From positions 496,001-560,000 of the forward strand of contig CP085689.1 in the NCBI GenBank assembly GCA_020683205.1: DNA of 64,000 bases, written 5' to 3'. The number at the start of each line of letters is the position of its first letter. Position 1 is the first letter of the stretch. A program made the position numbers and the translations under genes. The DNA is from Lentisphaerae bacterium WC36 (GTDB lineage Bacteria > Verrucomicrobiota > Lentisphaeria > Victivallales > SZUA-371). This document shows, piece after piece, positions 61,688 to 64,000 of the stretch. Below the pieces are notes generated by a model that was not told the origin of the DNA, did not search any database, and saw only the letters and a program-made list of their open reading frames with translations.

Positions 61688-62656
61688 CTATATTTAACTA
61701 CAAAAGATGTTTTAGAGTTATTCTTGAAATATATTGATTTGGTGATAAATTAATAGTTTGAAGTTATTATGATAAAATGGTGATTTTGGTGCAAATTTAC
61801 AGTGTAATAAATCGTAACCATTTAGTACCATTTAAGAGTCTAAAAATGCCAAAAAGTACCATTTTTTGATAATTTTATTTTTCACATAAATTTAGCTAAA
61901 TCAGATATTTTTAGTTCAATATTTAAAAGTTATGAAAATTTTTGAGGAGAGGGTGTTTTGCTCAAAGTAGCCTAAGCCGCTACCATTTTTGAAATTTCCA
62001 AGCACTTGATATTATATCAAGTGCTTTTTTTTATTGTGATTTGGATTGATATTCATGACTTACTTTTATTTTTAAACCAGATTATATATAGAGTTTGTTT
62101 ATGGTTTAATTAGCCTGATATTTGGACTCTTTATAAGAACGTTGAAAATGGTCATGATTTTTTTATAAGATAAATGATTCACAAAAAACTGTTTGTTCAA
62201 AAATTAAAAAATTATAAAGAAGTATCCGCTAAAATTAATGATATTGTTCCTATGGCAAAAGCTGGGACTGTTGAAGTTATTTCTGCCAATGTCAAGTAGG
62301 TCAAAAGTGTAATGTTTAGCTTCTTTCAATCGCGAGGAAAAGGTGTGAAACTCATCATGAACGAGCACGTTCTTCAACCATGCAGGAACATATTTATATC
62401 GCCTAATAGAATACCATTAATGTTAAAGATTCTAAGCATTTCATCTAATTAGATGTTTGTGAAACTAGACGCAATAACAGCAGTTAAAAGAAAAATATTG
62501 ACATGTTCGAATTCTTTAAATTTAAATCGCGATTTAAAGCATTAAATAAGAAAACGACAGAATAAATTATGTATATGTTATTTATAATTTTTTTACATTA
62601 CCATTAACAATTCTGAGACAACATCAAGGATATTATTTCAGTTATCAGTTCATTTT
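61688..62656. other. about 1 kb mostly non-coding region
   Basis: Between the truncated integrase and the pseudopilin gene. It holds a strong terminator at 62000-62032 and a 41-codon frame at 62174-62299 (MIHKKLFVQKLKNYKEVSAK...) with no good RBS and no known family. GTACCATTT repeats occur at about 61826 and 61855, followed by CTACCATTTTT at 61980. No RNA gene is recognised. Confidence 0.5.
62000..62032 (+). terminator. strong intrinsic terminator
   Basis: AGCACTTGATAT / ATATCAAGTGCT, a perfect 12-bp stem followed by eight T. No intact gene precedes it on the + strand, so the gene it served was probably removed by the element's insertion. Confidence 0.8.
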
Positions 62657-63664
62657 CTAAAAATTTAACACTTCGTATAGTTGGCGTTTTTTTAGCTTTG
62701 CAGCATTTTTTAAATCATTTGATTTTAATGATTCAGTAACAAAATAGGTGCGTGAAACGCTTAAATCATTAGTTACTTTTTTCCATATTTTAATTGTGAA
62801 AATTTCTGAAGGTTTTGTTGTAAAATTTGAACTTAATTTTCCAGCAACATCGGGTGTAAAAGCTCCAGAAAAGCTGTTAAAATTATTACTTTGGTTTTCC
62901 TGAATTTTACGCAAAATTCCAACGCTACGATTTTGCGAAAAGCCGCTCAAATACTGCAATTCAGAGCTACTGGCATTAGCAATATTTCGCTTTGAACTTA
63001 CTCCACGCATTCCTTTTGGGGAAATCATCTTTACCATAGTTAAACGCCCGTCGTTATCTGCTTCAAAATATTGGCGTAATTGTGGAATAAAAAGTACTTC
63101 ACTGCGAAAAATCATGCGTGAATTCCGTGGCAAATTAAGTTCAATTGCTGCATATTTTGCATGTTCAGCGCCATTGATACTGACATAGTCATCAAGGTCA
63201 GTATAATCTTTGACTATTGCTAAAATTTTTGCTGATTCTTGATTTTCTTGCTTATTTTTATGATGAAATTTCGTTAAAATATTAAGAGCCTTGCCTGGTG
63301 TATTGCGTGAAAAATCAAGCCCACCTGTTGCATCAATTACCTTATAGCAAAAAATTTCACCGTTGACATTAATTTCATTGTTTTTTTGTGAAATTATGGC
63401 ATTGGGATTAACATTTACTTGATTGTTAAAATTACTATTTTGATTCGATGAATTATTACAGTTTTTAAGCTCGCTACGAATAGTAAAATTGACTCGGTTA
63501 GCGACGCTTTCTATTTCGTACGCTGACCTCGATAGCATATTATTTGTCATTACCTCTTTTGAAGTAATTTTAGTCACCGAAATCAACCCCAAAATAATCA
63601 CCGACAACAACATTACTGTCATCATAACTGTTATCAAAACAAACCCATTTTCATTATTTTTCAT
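62657..63664 (-). CDS. GspK-like minor pseudopilin
   Basis: A 335-aa protein. The N-terminus NENGFVLITVMMTVMLLSVIILG is a type IV prepilin-like leader with cleavage after Gly and no Glu at position 5 of the mature protein (Thr instead), as in GspK-type minor pseudopilins. The C-terminal part has NIANASSSELQYLSGFSQNR and SVGILRKIQENQ, then SEIFTIKIWKKV, matching the helix-hairpin and last strands of GspK. It would cap the pseudopilus of a type II-like secretion system. It looks like a resident chromosomal gene outside the mobile block. Confidence 0.7.
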   Translation of the reverse strand: MKNNENGFVLITVMMTVMLLSVIILGLISVTKITSKEVMTNNMLSRSAYEIESVANRVNFTIRSELKNCNNSSNQNSNFNNQVNVNPNAIISQKNNEINVNGEIFCYKVIDATGGLDFSRNTPGKALNILTKFHHKNKQENQESAKILAIVKDYTDLDDYVSINGAEHAKYAAIELNLPRNSRMIFRSEVLFIPQLRQYFEADNDGRLTMVKMISPKGMRGVSSKRNIANASSSELQYLSGFSQNRSVGILRKIQENQSNNFNSFSGAFTPDVAGKLSSNFTTKPSEIFTIKIWKKVTNDLSVSRTYFVTESLKSNDLKNAAKLKKRQLYEVLNF

Positions 63665-63683
63665 GTTACAATCCTATATTTGA

Positions 63684-64000
63684 ACAAATAATTTTAAATC
63701 TTTCAAGATCCTTATTTCAAAATGGTGCTTTGCTATGTGCAATTTTGTAAAAGTCATTATTAACATTTTAATTTTGGAACTAACGTTACAACAAAATAGA
63801 TTAGCAAAAACACATTGTATAATTAAAATACAAGTCACTAATTATAACCGTACTTCGTCATACGGCAGTGAGGGCTAATACTTTAGTCGTTCTTCACTAG
63901 AGGTATTCTTTACAATTTATTATCGTTTAAAATTTTTAATTTTTTGCCTGTTATTGGGTTGAGATCACTGCGACCCCAGTTTGAGTAACGGCTTGCACCA
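63684..64000. other. terminal non-coding stretch
   Basis: No supportable gene. It is upstream of the - strand pseudopilin gene and so probably contains its promoter, or is cut by the window edge. Confidence 0.5.

Noticed and set aside
61930-61985. Possible tRNA 3' end (…GCCGCTACCA) as attachment site
   Set aside because: No TpsiC arm (GTTCGA) or acceptor pairing can be built, so no tRNA is supported.
62174-62299. 41-codon frame as a gene
   Set aside because: No RBS, no family and no neighbour in a shared operon; noted only as content of the intergenic region.

Overview
ORGANISM. The DNA is very AT-rich, and A/T runs dominate the intergenic regions. Lipobox signal peptides, a general-secretion minor pseudopilin, a DUF1573 protein and an Rhs-type surface system all point to a Gram-negative envelope. 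A low-GC PVC-type bacterium such as a member of Lentisphaerota would fit, but this is a weak inference; there is no rRNA or tRNA in the window to settle it.

REGION 1 (1-37.3 kb): a tandem store of about 25 Rhs C-terminal cassettes, all on the + strand. Each cassette has (i) a 5'-truncated copy of the end of one Rhs/YD-repeat core, nearly identical from copy to copy and ending around GKWLxRDPIxExGG...N..I.Y.D.LGL; (ii) a different C-terminal toxin domain; and (iii) one (occasionally two) downstream immunity genes. Most core copies lack a convincing start codon, two are frameshifted, and 5' ends are ragged, so most cassettes look like silent donors for a full-length rhs gene outside the window. 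Recognisable toxin types are a metzincin-like protease, two DUF4329/JAB-like domains, three possible clan CD-like peptidases, two NCYxYA...DYHWYR papain-like domains, one GHAW...NCATYA permuted papain/NlpC-like domain, a hydrophobic Cys-rich family with 52-65 aa two-helix immunity proteins, and a beta-rich family ending in TCxC or TWxC. Nearly every immunity protein has a signal peptide, lipobox or membrane helices, so the arsenal appears aimed at the envelope rather than at nucleic acids. A recurrent ACACCAT...ATGGTGT hairpin terminator punctuates the array and closes it.

REGION 2 (37.3-39.2 kb): a DUF1573 exported protein followed at once by a thioredoxin-CcdA/DsbD-like membrane protein.

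REGION 3 (39.4-51.6 kb): a mobile-element-like gene set: DUF1232 protein, a small SPKQ protein, a Cas4-like PD-(D/E)XK nuclease with Cys cluster, a CobS/MoxR-like AAA+ ATPase, a DUF3150 protein and a CobT-like VWA protein. A higBA toxin-antitoxin pair sits on the other strand. Two related group II introns (about 2.7 kb each, RT-maturase-HNH) interrupt the DUF3150 and CobT-like genes; removing them at GTGCG.../...TAT restores both reading frames exactly.

REGION 4 (51.7-61.7 kb): a defence-island-like block: a P-loop-less STAND/TPR protein (- strand), a divergent three-gene ABC-3C operon (Mrr-like effector, middle component, SMC/Rad50-like ATPase), a CoiA-like nuclease, a nuclease-DUF2075 helicase, and a 5'-truncated tyrosine recombinase.

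REGION 5 (61.7-64 kb): about 1 kb of mostly gene-free DNA with a strong terminator, then a GspK-like minor pseudopilin on the - strand.
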